Shown: positions 51,136 to 59,688 of the stretch, piece by piece
Layout: the number at the start of each line of letters is the position of its first letter
How positions within the stretch are numbered: position 1 is the stretch's first letter
NCBI GenBank assembly: GCA_017451385.1
Contig: JAFSPS010000011.1
Location: 124,001 to 188,000, forward strand
Length of the DNA stretch: 64,000 nt
From: Bacteroidales bacterium
Lineage (GTDB): Bacteria; Bacteroidota; Bacteroidia; Bacteroidales; P3
Direction: 5' to 3'
The notes under the pieces: model-generated
Told to the model about the DNA's origin: nothing
The model's input: only the letters and a program-made list of their open reading frames with translations
Databases searched by the model: none
Made by a program: the position numbers and the translations under genes

Positions 51136-52416
51136 ATGCAAAGAGATACAGCTATCTTTGACCTCATCCAGAAGGAGAGGGAACGTCAGACCAAAGGCAT
51201 AGAGCTCATCGCTTCTGAGAACTTCGTCAGCGAGCAGGTGATGGAGGCTATGGGGTCTGTTATGACCAACAAATATGCAGAGGGTTATCCTGGCAAGCGT
51301 TATTATGGCGGCTGCCAGATTGTTGACCAGAGTGAGACTATCGCTATAGAGCGCGCCAAGAAGCTTTATGGTGCAGCATGGGCCAATGTGCAGCCTCACA
51401 GTGGCGCACAGGCTAATATGGCAGTCTTTATGGCATGCCTCAAGGCCGGCGATACTTTTATGGGTATGAACCTCAATCACGGAGGCCACCTCAGCCATGG
51501 CAGCGCCGTCAATTTCTCCGGTATCATGTTCAACGTTGTGGATTATAGCGTTGAAGAGGAGACGGGCATGATAGACTATGACAAGATGGAACAGCGCGCC
51601 CTCGAAACCCACCCCAAACTGATAATAGGTGGTGCTTCGGCCTATAGCCGCGACTGGGATTGGGCTCGCATGCGTCAGATAGCAGATAAGATTGGTGCCA
51701 TCCTGATGGGCGACATCAGTCACCCCAGCGGTCTCATCGCTAAGGGATACCTCAACAATGCAGTGAAATACTGCCATATCGTCACTACGACAACGCATAA
51801 GACTCTCCGTGGTCCTCGTGGCGGTATGATTCTCATGGGCGAGGATTTTGACAATCCGTTTGGCAAGACAACGCCGAAGGGTGAAATCAAGAAGATGTCT
51901 GCTTTGCTCGACAGTGCTGTATTCCCCGGTGTGCAGGGTGGTCCTCTGGAGCATGTCATCGCTGCTAAGGCTGTGGCCCTCGGCGAGGCTCTGACGGATA
52001 CCTATGACCAGTATATCCAGCAGGTGATGAAGAACGCCAAGACAATGTGTAATGCTTTCGTAGAGAAGGGTTACAAGGTCATCTCTGGCGGTACGGACAA
52101 CCACTTGATGCTTATCGACCTGCGTCCTAAGTTCCCCGAACTGACGGGTAAGGAGGCTGAGAACGCTCTCGTGGCTGCCGATATTACGGTGAACAAGAAT
52201 ATGGTTCCGTTCGATAGCCGTACGGCCTTCAAGACCAGCGGTTTGCGTATTGGAACGCCTGCTATCACCACTCGTGGTCTGAAAGAGAACGAGATGGGCA
52301 TCATCGTTGATATGATTGACGCTGTGCTGAGCGACCCAACTAACGAGGCCCTTATCGCAAAGACCCGTGGTCAAGTCAACGAGATGATGCAAAACCGTCC
52401 TCTCTTCGCTTGGTAG
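51136..52416 (+). CDS. glyA: Serine hydroxymethyltransferase
   Basis: A 426-residue PLP enzyme that interconverts serine and glycine with tetrahydrofolate, the main one-carbon source. The block [16 protein letters not shown] is near the start, [13 protein letters not shown] lines the cofactor site, and the PLP Lys is in [30 protein letters not shown] near the C-terminus is typical. It has its own promoter and is followed by a 14-bp hairpin. A 423-codon frame on the opposite strand is a shadow. Confidence 0.97.
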   Translation: MQRDTAIFDLIQKERERQTKGIELIASENFVSEQVMEAMGSVMTNKYAEGYPGKRYYGGCQIVDQSETIAIERAKKLYGAAWANVQPHSGAQANMAVFMACLKAGDTFMGMNLNHGGHLSHGSAVNFSGIMFNVVDYSVEEETGMIDYDKMEQRALETHPKLIIGGASAYSRDWDWARMRQIADKIGAILMGDISHPSGLIAKGYLNNAVKYCHIVTTTTHKTLRGPRGGMILMGEDFDNPFGKTTPKGEIKKMSALLDSAVFPGVQGGPLEHVIAAKAVALGEALTDTYDQYIQQVMKNAKTMCNAFVEKGYKVISGGTDNHLMLIDLRPKFPELTGKEAENALVAADITVNKNMVPFDSRTAFKTSGLRIGTPAITTRGLKENEMGIIVDMIDAVLSDPTNEALIAKTRGQVNEMMQNRPLFAW

Positions 52417-52444
52417 TCTGACGATTGTTAATTAACTAAAAGCA

Positions 52445-52489
52445 AAGATAGCCCTTATTGCCCTATGGCTATAAGGGCTATCTTGTTAT
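52445..52489 (+). terminator. 14-bp perfect hairpin between glyA and galE
   Basis: AAGATAGCCCTTAT pairs perfectly with ATAAGGGCTATCTT across a 12-base loop, then GTTAT. The stem is very strong but the T-run is poor. It ends 28 bases before galE and may act as terminator or attenuator. Confidence 0.65.
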
Positions 52490-52512
52490 AAATCAAAAAA
52501 ACATCTATTAAA

Positions 52513-53532
52513 ATGAATATCTTAGTAACAGGCGGTGCAGGATTTATCGGCTCGCATACGTTGGTAGAACTCTATGCTGCAGGCCATACGGCAGTGGTAG
52601 TCGACAATCTCTGCAACTCATCGGCTGAATCGCTTCGTCGTGTGGCCAAGATAGTTAATGTCAGTGAGATACCTTTTGTGAAAGGTGATATACGAGACCG
52701 CGACACGCTTAATGCTCTTTTTTCAGAATACACTTTTGATGCTTGCATCCATTTTGCCGGTCTAAAGGCTGTGAGTGAGAGTGTTGTAAAGCCGTGGGAG
52801 TATTACGATAACAATATGTCTGGCACGCTGACGCTGCTTGACGTGATGCGTCAGCATGGATGTAAGAACATTATCTTCTCCTCCAGTGCCACCGTTTATG
52901 GCGACCCTGCAGTTATTCCTATCACCGAGAAGTGTCCTAAAGGGCAGTGCAGCAATCCCTATGGTTGGACCAAGAGCATGCTCGAACAGGTGATGATGGA
53001 TATGCAGCGAGCAGACAATGAATGGAATGTCGTTCTGCTGCGTTATTTCAACCCTATAGGTGCCCACCCGAGTGGGACGATAGGCGAGGACCCCAATGGC
53101 ATTCCGAACAACCTGATGCCATATATTACGCAAGTGGCTGTCGGCAAACGTCCGGAGCTTGGTGTCTTCGGCAATGACTACGATACGCCTGATGGTACAG
53201 GTGTGCGCGACTACATCCATGTTGTTGACCTTGCTCGTGGCCATGTGGCTGCCTTGCGTAAGGTGGAGCAGGGGAGTGGGCTGTCGATATATAATTTAGG
53301 TACCGGCCGTGGCTATTCGGTCCTTGACGTTGTGCATGCTTTTGAAAAAGCAACAGGAGTAAAGGTGCCGTATTCCATCAAGCCCCGTCGACTGGGCGAC
53401 ATTGCCACCTGCTACAGCAACCCGCAGAAGGCTCATGATGAACTTGGCTGGACGGCGCAATATGATATAGAAGATATGTGTCGCGACAGTTGGCGATGGC
53501 AGAGTCAGAATCCGGATGGATACAGAAAATAG
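52513..53532 (+). CDS. galE: UDP-glucose 4-epimerase
   Basis: A 339-residue short-chain dehydrogenase-type enzyme that interconverts UDP-glucose and UDP-galactose. The NAD motif GGAGFIGSH is at the N-terminus, the catalytic Ser lies in FSSSATVYGDP, and the Tyr/Lys pair is in NPYGWTKSMLEQ. NPIGAHPSGTIGEDP, GTGVRDYIHVVDLARGH and LGTGRGYSVLDV are characteristic of GalE. It ends in a bidirectional terminator shared with the convergent lipoprotein gene. Confidence 0.96.
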   Translation: MNILVTGGAGFIGSHTLVELYAAGHTAVVVDNLCNSSAESLRRVAKIVNVSEIPFVKGDIRDRDTLNALFSEYTFDACIHFAGLKAVSESVVKPWEYYDNNMSGTLTLLDVMRQHGCKNIIFSSSATVYGDPAVIPITEKCPKGQCSNPYGWTKSMLEQVMMDMQRADNEWNVVLLRYFNPIGAHPSGTIGEDPNGIPNNLMPYITQVAVGKRPELGVFGNDYDTPDGTGVRDYIHVVDLARGHVAALRKVEQGSGLSIYNLGTGRGYSVLDVVHAFEKATGVKVPYSIKPRRLGDIATCYSNPQKAHDELGWTAQYDIEDMCRDSWRWQSQNPDGYRK

Positions 53533-53548
53533 GAATGTAAAAAGTGTA

Positions 53549-53580
53549 AAAAAGGCGAGAGACCCAGTCTCTCGCCTTTT
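53549..53580. terminator. Bidirectional terminator between galE and the convergent lipoprotein gene
   Basis: GGCGAGAGA pairs with TCTCTCGCC around CCCAG, with AAAAA before and TTTT after, so it works on both strands. Confidence 0.88.
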
Positions 53581-53599
53581 GGTATCTAATTGTTTAAGC

Positions 53600-54109
53600 C
53601 TATCGGGCGTAAAACTCGTTCCACGAACGGTCGTTGATTGACGAAGCGGAGCACGGCACGACTTCGCTACCACTGTTGCCGCCTTTAATAATCTCCATGT
53701 CTGCCGCTGTTGCAGTGCGGAAGTTGGTGTAGGTGGCAGGATAGCCCGTTATGGTCACGGTGACTTTCCTGTAGTCCTCCGAGGTCGCTATAGAATAGTT
53801 GGGAGCGACAATGATGTCGGCATCATATTTGGCAGCAGCTTTGTTGAGCGTCAGCTTAACCATATATTGAACCTTTGGCGATTCGCTGAAAGCCGATATG
53901 TCTTTCAGCGATAGGTTGTTGTTGTAAGTCATCTGGAAAGAAATCTTTGTGGGCGTGACTTGCAACTCTGCAACGGTTGGCAACGTGTAGGCTGAGGATG
54001 CCACATTAAGCAGGTGCGTGTTGTCTTCTGTGAGATTGTAGGTCTGCGTACATGATGAAACAAAAAACGCAGCAACGACGCTTGCGATAATCAGTATGTT
54101 TTTTTTCAT
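53600..54109 (-). CDS. Small lipoprotein of unknown function
   Basis: A 169-residue predicted lipoprotein: MKKNILIIASVVAAFFVSSC with lipobox VSSC, then about 145 residues with strand-like segments (VTPTKISFQMTYNNNLSL, VQYMVKLTLNKAAAKYD, DYRKVTVTITGYPATYTNF). I do not recognise the family. The C-terminus is Ser- and Asn-rich (SASSINDRSWNEFYAR). It has its own consensus promoter and a shared terminator, so it is monocistronic. Confidence 0.75.
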   Translation of the reverse strand: MKKNILIIASVVAAFFVSSCTQTYNLTEDNTHLLNVASSAYTLPTVAELQVTPTKISFQMTYNNNLSLKDISAFSESPKVQYMVKLTLNKAAAKYDADIIVAPNYSIATSEDYRKVTVTITGYPATYTNFRTATAADMEIIKGGNSGSEVVPCSASSINDRSWNEFYAR

Positions 54110-54266
54110 GGTGTCTTTTTTTATATGAACTGTTCGAGATTCTATAAATTACAATTACTTTATTGTTAATCATGCTCCACTGTTGCTATTCACTGCATAA
54201 CGCATGTTGTGCAACGGCTGGCATTCCAGTTTTGTTGTTGGTGCGTATTCTCCTCTTTTTGTTTTG

Positions 54267-54298
54267 CAAAAGTATGATTATTTTCTCGTTCCTACAAA
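54267..54298 (-). promoter_or_regulatory. Promoter of the small lipoprotein gene
   Basis: On the minus strand TTTG (54295-54298), a 20-base spacer and TACTTTTG (54267-54274). Start of transcription is near 54260, giving a leader of about 150 bases. Confidence 0.65.
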
Positions 54299-54354
54299 TT
54301 TTATTTCTATTTGTTAATATTTTCTTCTTTTTGCCGCTTTGTTGATATTTTCTC

Positions 54355-54385
54355 TTTGCTGTTTATGGAAATAATAATAATTTTG
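54355..54385 (+). promoter_or_regulatory. Promoter of the T9SS cargo gene
   Basis: TTTG at 54355-54358, exactly 19 bases, then TAATTTTG at 54378-54385. A full consensus match. The leader of about 110 bases includes the short hairpin CCCCTACGGGG at 54445. The divergent gap 54110-54503 holds the two promoters and this hairpin, nothing else seen. Confidence 0.75.
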
Positions 54386-54503
54386 CAACGTTTATCCGAT
54401 AATATCCGAATGATAAGGATTCGAGTGGTCTAAAAACATAGATGCCCCTACGGGGATTTGTTTGGATAAATATCAACAATATAATCAACAAAATGGTGTA
54501 GTT

Positions 54504-57221
54504 ATGAAGAAACTATTACTAAAATCTTTCCTGCTTATAGCACTCATGAGTCTTTCGCTCACGGGACGGGCTCAGAATGCTGTTGCAGTATCAGAACTCT
54601 CCTATTCCTCTGTCGAGGCACTTCCTTTTACGGTGAGTGAAGCACTTGGCGAGGGTGATGAGTCTATAGTTGTCATGGGCACAACGCACTTCGCCGATGG
54701 CTATCAGTTCGCTCTCGAACATTCGACAACAGTTACCATCCAACTTGAAAGCGAGGATGGTGCCGAAGGCTTCAACACGCTCCTACAACTCTACGACGAC
54801 GAGTTTAACCTTGTCGCTTCCAATCGTGACTATATGTCGCAGGCCGGTGTCAGCTATTTGGAGCAACAACTCGAGGCGGGTACCTACTATGTTGTCGTCA
54901 CTGTCGCTGGCAATGTCGCCAATCGTACGGATGGAGCTTACTCGCTCTCTATCCGCGCACTTGTAGTGAAGGATTTCTCCGAGTTGAATTATTATATTGT
55001 TCAGCAACACGTCACATACGGAATGACAGAAGATATTTATGGTAGTTCACTCTCGAGCAATAGCGACATCATACTCTTTGATGTTATCGAGAACGCAGGT
55101 CATGCTGGAGCCTATGCGAGTGGCTATAAGATTGAGGTTGACGCTACCACCACCGTGGAACTTGTTCTCGATGCCAAAGACCCATTTGACCCCTATTTGA
55201 TTCTCCTCGATGAGAATTATGAGATTATAGCAGAGAACGATGACGACGAGGGAAATCAAAATAGAAGCCTTATCCGCCGCACCCTCATGCCGGGCATCTA
55301 TCATATCATTGTAACTACTTATGGCGAGTTTGATGAAGGAAGATATAGATTTACAATCAACGCTATCGGTGAAGCATCTACTTTCTCTGATTTGTCCTAC
55401 CAGACTCTCAATCTTGATGCGGAAAAGACCGTTACCTTCACCGAAACAACTGATGTCATCTACATAGAAGGCCCCATTATCTATGATGGACAGGATATTT
55501 CATCGGTGTTGAATAGTGGCTACTATGCGGCAGGATTCCAACTCGACCTTCCTTCGGGCTCGCCCTTGATGTTTGTTTCGATGGATTCCGAGGATGACCT
55601 CGTCACCATATTCCTTGATGAGGGCTACAACGTCTTGGGGGTAAACGGTACCAATGACATAATCGATGGTGGCAACACCTATTATGTGATTATCCTCGCT
55701 AACACAACGGGCAATAAGACGTTCACCGTCAAGTCGCTGGTTCCAAAGCAGGTGTTCCTCGATCCTGTTGAAGGCAACGATGCTAATACTGGTATTAAGG
55801 CTGAAGAGGCTGTCAGAACTTTCAGTCGTGCCATCGCTATCGCCAATGGACTTGGCGTCATCAACGTCATGAACGACCTTGAGATAAATAATACTTACGA
55901 TGCTGGTTATTATCTGACAATCCTTCCCACACGTGAGGACATCACTATAACCGCTACAAATGCCTCTATCAAAGCCAATCGCCTTAAGATAGGAGGTAAT
56001 GACTACGAATTAGCATTCAATAACTGTCAGGGCGTAAGGCTCTTTGAAGCTAATGGCCTTGACCTGCAGGGTTGCTATTTCTCAAACTGTAACTATTTTG
56101 CTATTGCTTCAGCCGAAGACTCGCTGTTTGTTGAAGATTGTTCTTTTGAGAACGATACGGCCACACTTCTTTTTGAGACTACTGGGAGCAAATATGTTGC
56201 GCTCTACAATGTATATATGTCAGACTGCGTATTCGAGCAGTCTGCCATCACGGGTACTGACAATCTGTATGTCGTCAATACTGAATTCACGAACAACGTT
56301 TTTGGGACATTTGCTTATGTAGAAAACGAACTGATAATCAGTAATTCTAAATTCGATAACAACAACATGAAGGCACTCTTCGTGCTCGAAACCGTAGGCG
56401 TGGTTGATGTGAATTATTCTAATTTCACCAACTGCACTGTTACACAATCAGCACTCTTTGACTTTAACGATGTTGCTGCTTCAATTAACATGGATCACAT
56501 CGAAATAAGCGGCTGCCACGCCGAGACGATGATGAAATTTATCAACACGCCCGACCCCGTTATCAATGGTCTCAAACTCATGAATAACACATCCTACGTG
56601 GTTTCTTCATCTTTGCCTGCAGGGATGGATGAGAACACATTGGGTGGCATTATCCTCATGAATACCTCCCTCACTCTGCGTTCCACCATAACCTTTGGCC
56701 CCGACAACTATATCTTCCTTTTCGACGACGGCGTACTGAATATTGATGAGGACGTCGTAATTGAAAATGTTTTTCTCATGCCTGTTTCCTTAGATGAAAC
56801 AACCGATATATATACGTCCAACTATCAGGATGGTCTGCAAGTCCTTACCGGCTCAAATGTTGAGAACTGCTACGGGGATTTCCATGTGGCTCAACATGTC
56901 CCTGGTAAAACATGGACTATCGACAACGAAGGCCGTCTCGCTCTCGGAACTCCAGAGCCTGGTCCCGAGCCCGAACCCGGGCCTGATGGCATATCCGACA
57001 TTGATGCCTCTTCGGTCGCGGTCTTTGCTACTGGCAACAACATCGTCATCCGTGGCGCCGAGGGTATGCCTGTTAGCTTATACGACATGGCAGGGCGTGC
57101 CATTAGTACTCCAACTCGTTGCTCTTCCGATGTCCAGACCATTACTGCCCCTCATGCAGGTGTCTATCTTGTCCGTGTGTGCTCGTTGCCAGCACGTAGA
57201 GTAGTGGTTATGTCACGCTGA
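54504..57221 (+). CDS. Large secreted protein with PPC-like repeats, beta-helix and type IX sorting tail
   Basis: A 905-residue protein. The ATG at 54504 gives a signal peptide (MKKLLLKSFLLIALMSLSL ... GRAQ). Three domains of about 125 residues (~20-420) resemble bacterial pre-peptidase C-terminal modules (GYQFALEHSTTVTIQLES, LEAGTYYVVVTVAG; GYKIEVDATTTVELVLDA, LMPGIYHIIVTTYG). From ~425 (DPVEGNDANTGIKAEEAVRT) a parallel beta-helix follows with repeats such as VEDCSFENDTATLLF and VVNTEFTNNVFG. A PEPGPEPEPGPDG linker leads to a type A sorting domain (GMPVSLYDMAGRAIS, HAGVYLVRV, RRVVVMSR). No catalytic motif is seen; it is probably a surface binding protein. Confidence 0.85.
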   Translation: MKKLLLKSFLLIALMSLSLTGRAQNAVAVSELSYSSVEALPFTVSEALGEGDESIVVMGTTHFADGYQFALEHSTTVTIQLESEDGAEGFNTLLQLYDDEFNLVASNRDYMSQAGVSYLEQQLEAGTYYVVVTVAGNVANRTDGAYSLSIRALVVKDFSELNYYIVQQHVTYGMTEDIYGSSLSSNSDIILFDVIENAGHAGAYASGYKIEVDATTTVELVLDAKDPFDPYLILLDENYEIIAENDDDEGNQNRSLIRRTLMPGIYHIIVTTYGEFDEGRYRFTINAIGEASTFSDLSYQTLNLDAEKTVTFTETTDVIYIEGPIIYDGQDISSVLNSGYYAAGFQLDLPSGSPLMFVSMDSEDDLVTIFLDEGYNVLGVNGTNDIIDGGNTYYVIILANTTGNKTFTVKSLVPKQVFLDPVEGNDANTGIKAEEAVRTFSRAIAIANGLGVINVMNDLEINNTYDAGYYLTILPTREDITITATNASIKANRLKIGGNDYELAFNNCQGVRLFEANGLDLQGCYFSNCNYFAIASAEDSLFVEDCSFENDTATLLFETTGSKYVALYNVYMSDCVFEQSAITGTDNLYVVNTEFTNNVFGTFAYVENELIISNSKFDNNNMKALFVLETVGVVDVNYSNFTNCTVTQSALFDFNDVAASINMDHIEISGCHAETMMKFINTPDPVINGLKLMNNTSYVVSSSLPAGMDENTLGGIILMNTSLTLRSTITFGPDNYIFLFDDGVLNIDEDVVIENVFLMPVSLDETTDIYTSNYQDGLQVLTGSNVENCYGDFHVAQHVPGKTWTIDNEGRLALGTPEPGPEPEPGPDGISDIDASSVAVFATGNNIVIRGAEGMPVSLYDMAGRAISTPTRCSSDVQTITAPHAGVYLVRVCSLPARRVVVMSR

Positions 57222-57238
57222 TAGTTTTGTCATACGAT

Positions 57239-57282
57239 AGTGGCTATGGTTCATATAGTGGTTATAGCCACTTAATTGTTTT
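57239..57282 (+). terminator. Terminator after the T9SS cargo gene
   Basis: AGTGGCTAT pairs with ATAGCCACT across a 16-base loop and is followed by TAATTGTTTT. Position and stem are good; the T-run is short. Confidence 0.6.
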
Positions 57283-57344
57283 CATAATTCATATACACTT
57301 TGCAATCATTCACCTGAGTTAAAAAAAAACTTATACATTTCACA

Positions 57345-59441
57345 ATGAAAATCTACAGACTATTCACTATTGTAGCTGCTGTTTTTGCAGTTACCGCATG
57401 TTCGGACAAACAGTCCGAGAAGCCACAAGGAACTATCGGGAAACAGGAAATAAACGTCACCGATGGACGCTTCACCCCCGAAGTCATGTGGGCTCTCGGC
57501 AAGAAAGGCGAACATGCAGTCTCGCCCGACGGAAAGCAACTCGCCTACACCGTAACCTACTACGAAATGGATGCCAATAGAGGTAATACGGACATATATC
57601 TTATGCCGACAACGGGTGGAGAAGCCCAACGGCTGACGATAACGCCAGAGAACGAATATAATATTGTTTGGATGGACGATAACACTCTCGCCTATGCGCA
57701 GGGCGGTTCTATATACAAGATGGATATCAAGTCAAAAAAAACTGCCAAATGGCAGGATATTGGCGATGGCTTTGAGGGTTTCAAGGTAGCTCCAGACCAT
57801 TCTGGCATTGTCTATGTAAAAGCCTCTCAGATAGAACGTCCTGACCATCTCAAGCAACTCTATGAAGGGCTTGACAAGACAACAGGGCGCATCAACGAAG
57901 ACCTCATGTATCGTCATTGGGATGGATGGGTGGACGACTTGCCCCACATATACTATGCTCCCATTGTTAACGGACAACTTGATATTTCACGTTCCGTGGA
58001 TATCTTAAATGGCGAGCCATACGAGTGCCCGATGCGTCCTATGGGGGGTATAGAACAGTTTGATATCAGCCCCGATGGAGGCCTTATAGCCTATACATGT
58101 CGCAAAAAGACGGGTCGAGACTATGCCCTGTCCACCAATAGCGACATTTTTTTATATGATGTTGCTTCGGGCACCACAGCGAATCTTACTCCTGACATTA
58201 TGGGGTACGACCAGAACCCTGTTTTCAGTCATGATGGTAAGAGTCTCGCATGGGAAAGCATGGCACGCGATGGCTACGAGAGTGATAAGAGCCGCCTCAT
58301 GGTCATCGATATCAGCAGTCGTCATCGCACCGACCTCACGGCCGAATTGGACTATCCCGTAAGCGGCATTGCGTGGAGCAGCGACGACAGTCAGCTCTTC
58401 GCTACCGTCCTCTATCGCGGTATGCAAGAGATTTTCGCCTTCAATCCGGAAACTTTGGTCTATCGCCAAGTCTCGCATGGCTACCACGACATCAACTTCT
58501 TCTCCCTCAATGGCGAGACACTCTATGCACATCAGGTGTCTATGCAGTACCCTGCAGAGGTATATATATACAATACTTCGGACAGTCTTGCTGATGGAGA
58601 GAAACTGACGGCTATAAACGATGATGTCCTGTCGCAGGTGCGTATGGGTAAGGTCGAGGAGCATTGGATTAAAACGCATGATGGGAAAGATATGCTCACA
58701 TGGCTTATTTACCCATACGACTATGACAGTACGAAAGTCTATCCGGCACTGCTCTTCTGCGAGGGAGGTCCACAGAGCATGGTAAGCCAGTTCTGGAGCA
58801 CACGCTGGAATTTTGAGGTGATGAGTGGCGCGGGATATTTCATAATTGCTCCCAACAGACGAGGATGCCCTGGCTTCGGAAGCGAATGGTGTGAGGAGAT
58901 TAGTGGCGACTACGGTGGACTGTGTATGAAAGATTATGTCACGGCGGCCGATTATTTTGCTAACACTGTGAATCAGATAGATAAAGAACGCCTTGGGGCT
59001 TGCGGTGCATCGTTTGGCGGTTTCAGCATCTATTGGCTTGCCGGACATAATGAGAATCATCGTTTCAAAGCGTTCCTCGCCCACAACGGTATGTTCAATT
59101 TCGAACAGCAGTATCTGGAAACAGAAGAGTCTTGGTTTACCAACTGGGACCTTGGCGGTCCTTATTGGGATAAGAGCAATGCTAAGGCGCAACGCTCCTA
59201 CTCATTCTCTCCGCACCACTTTGTTGATAAATGGAACACTCCGTTGTGCGTAGTCCATAGCGAGTTTGATTTCCGTATTGTCGCCTCGCAAGGCATGGCG
59301 GCCTACAACGCTGCCAAATTGCGTGGACTCGAAGCCCGTTATCTCTATTTCCCCGACGAATGTCATTGGGTGTTAAAACCACAAAACAGCCTATTGTGGC
59401 ATAGGAATTTTATCGACTGGTTTGATAAATATTTGAAATAA
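57345..59441 (+). CDS. S9-family dipeptidyl peptidase (DPP5-like) lipoprotein
   Basis: A 698-residue serine peptidase. Residues 1-19 form a lipoprotein signal with lipobox VTAC. A seven-bladed propeller covers ~40-420 (AVSPDGKQLAYTVTYY, FDISPDGGLIAYTCRKKTGRDY, PVFSHDGKSLAWESM). The alpha/beta-hydrolase domain has nucleophile Ser556 in GASFGG, Asp642 in HSEFDFRI and His674 in ECHWV. DPP5-type enzymes of Bacteroidota release dipeptides from peptides in the periplasm. A strong hairpin terminator follows. Confidence 0.92.
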   Translation: MKIYRLFTIVAAVFAVTACSDKQSEKPQGTIGKQEINVTDGRFTPEVMWALGKKGEHAVSPDGKQLAYTVTYYEMDANRGNTDIYLMPTTGGEAQRLTITPENEYNIVWMDDNTLAYAQGGSIYKMDIKSKKTAKWQDIGDGFEGFKVAPDHSGIVYVKASQIERPDHLKQLYEGLDKTTGRINEDLMYRHWDGWVDDLPHIYYAPIVNGQLDISRSVDILNGEPYECPMRPMGGIEQFDISPDGGLIAYTCRKKTGRDYALSTNSDIFLYDVASGTTANLTPDIMGYDQNPVFSHDGKSLAWESMARDGYESDKSRLMVIDISSRHRTDLTAELDYPVSGIAWSSDDSQLFATVLYRGMQEIFAFNPETLVYRQVSHGYHDINFFSLNGETLYAHQVSMQYPAEVYIYNTSDSLADGEKLTAINDDVLSQVRMGKVEEHWIKTHDGKDMLTWLIYPYDYDSTKVYPALLFCEGGPQSMVSQFWSTRWNFEVMSGAGYFIIAPNRRGCPGFGSEWCEEISGDYGGLCMKDYVTAADYFANTVNQIDKERLGACGASFGGFSIYWLAGHNENHRFKAFLAHNGMFNFEQQYLETEESWFTNWDLGGPYWDKSNAKAQRSYSFSPHHFVDKWNTPLCVVHSEFDFRIVASQGMAAYNAAKLRGLEARYLYFPDECHWVLKPQNSLLWHRNFIDWFDKYLK

Positions 59442-59466
59442 CACGTGATATAATTTATATCAATTT

Positions 59467-59500
59467 GGGCGTCAGGTCTTCAATCTGGCGCCCTTTTCTT
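59467..59500 (+). terminator. Rho-independent terminator after the DPP5-like gene
   Basis: GGGCGTCAG pairs with CTGGCGCCC (one T-G wobble) around GTCTTCAAT and is followed by TTTTCTTT. Confidence 0.85.
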
Positions 59501-59617
59501 TACAGTTCAACATTCGACAGACATGACTGTCGTTTAATATGTTATATATTTTTTTTACTTACAGCCTCTTGTCTTTTTTATGTCTTTTTAATTTGGTTTT
59601 GTATGTAATCTTTATTT

Positions 59618-59647
59618 TTTGCAGTTTAAGTTTTTTTTATATATTTG
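59618..59647 (+). promoter_or_regulatory. Promoter of the OmpA-family gene
   Basis: TTTG at 59618-59621, an 18-base spacer and TATATTTG at 59640-59647. The start near 59654 lies after the first ATGs of the long open frame and before the ATG at 59689, supporting the latter as the true start. Confidence 0.7.
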
Positions 59648-59688
59648 TATTTGAAATAGTATGCACAAAAATATATAATTGTCTTAAA

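Noticed and set aside
51121..52392. 423-codon minus-strand frame
   Set aside because: Antisense to glyA, which is intact; no independent evidence.
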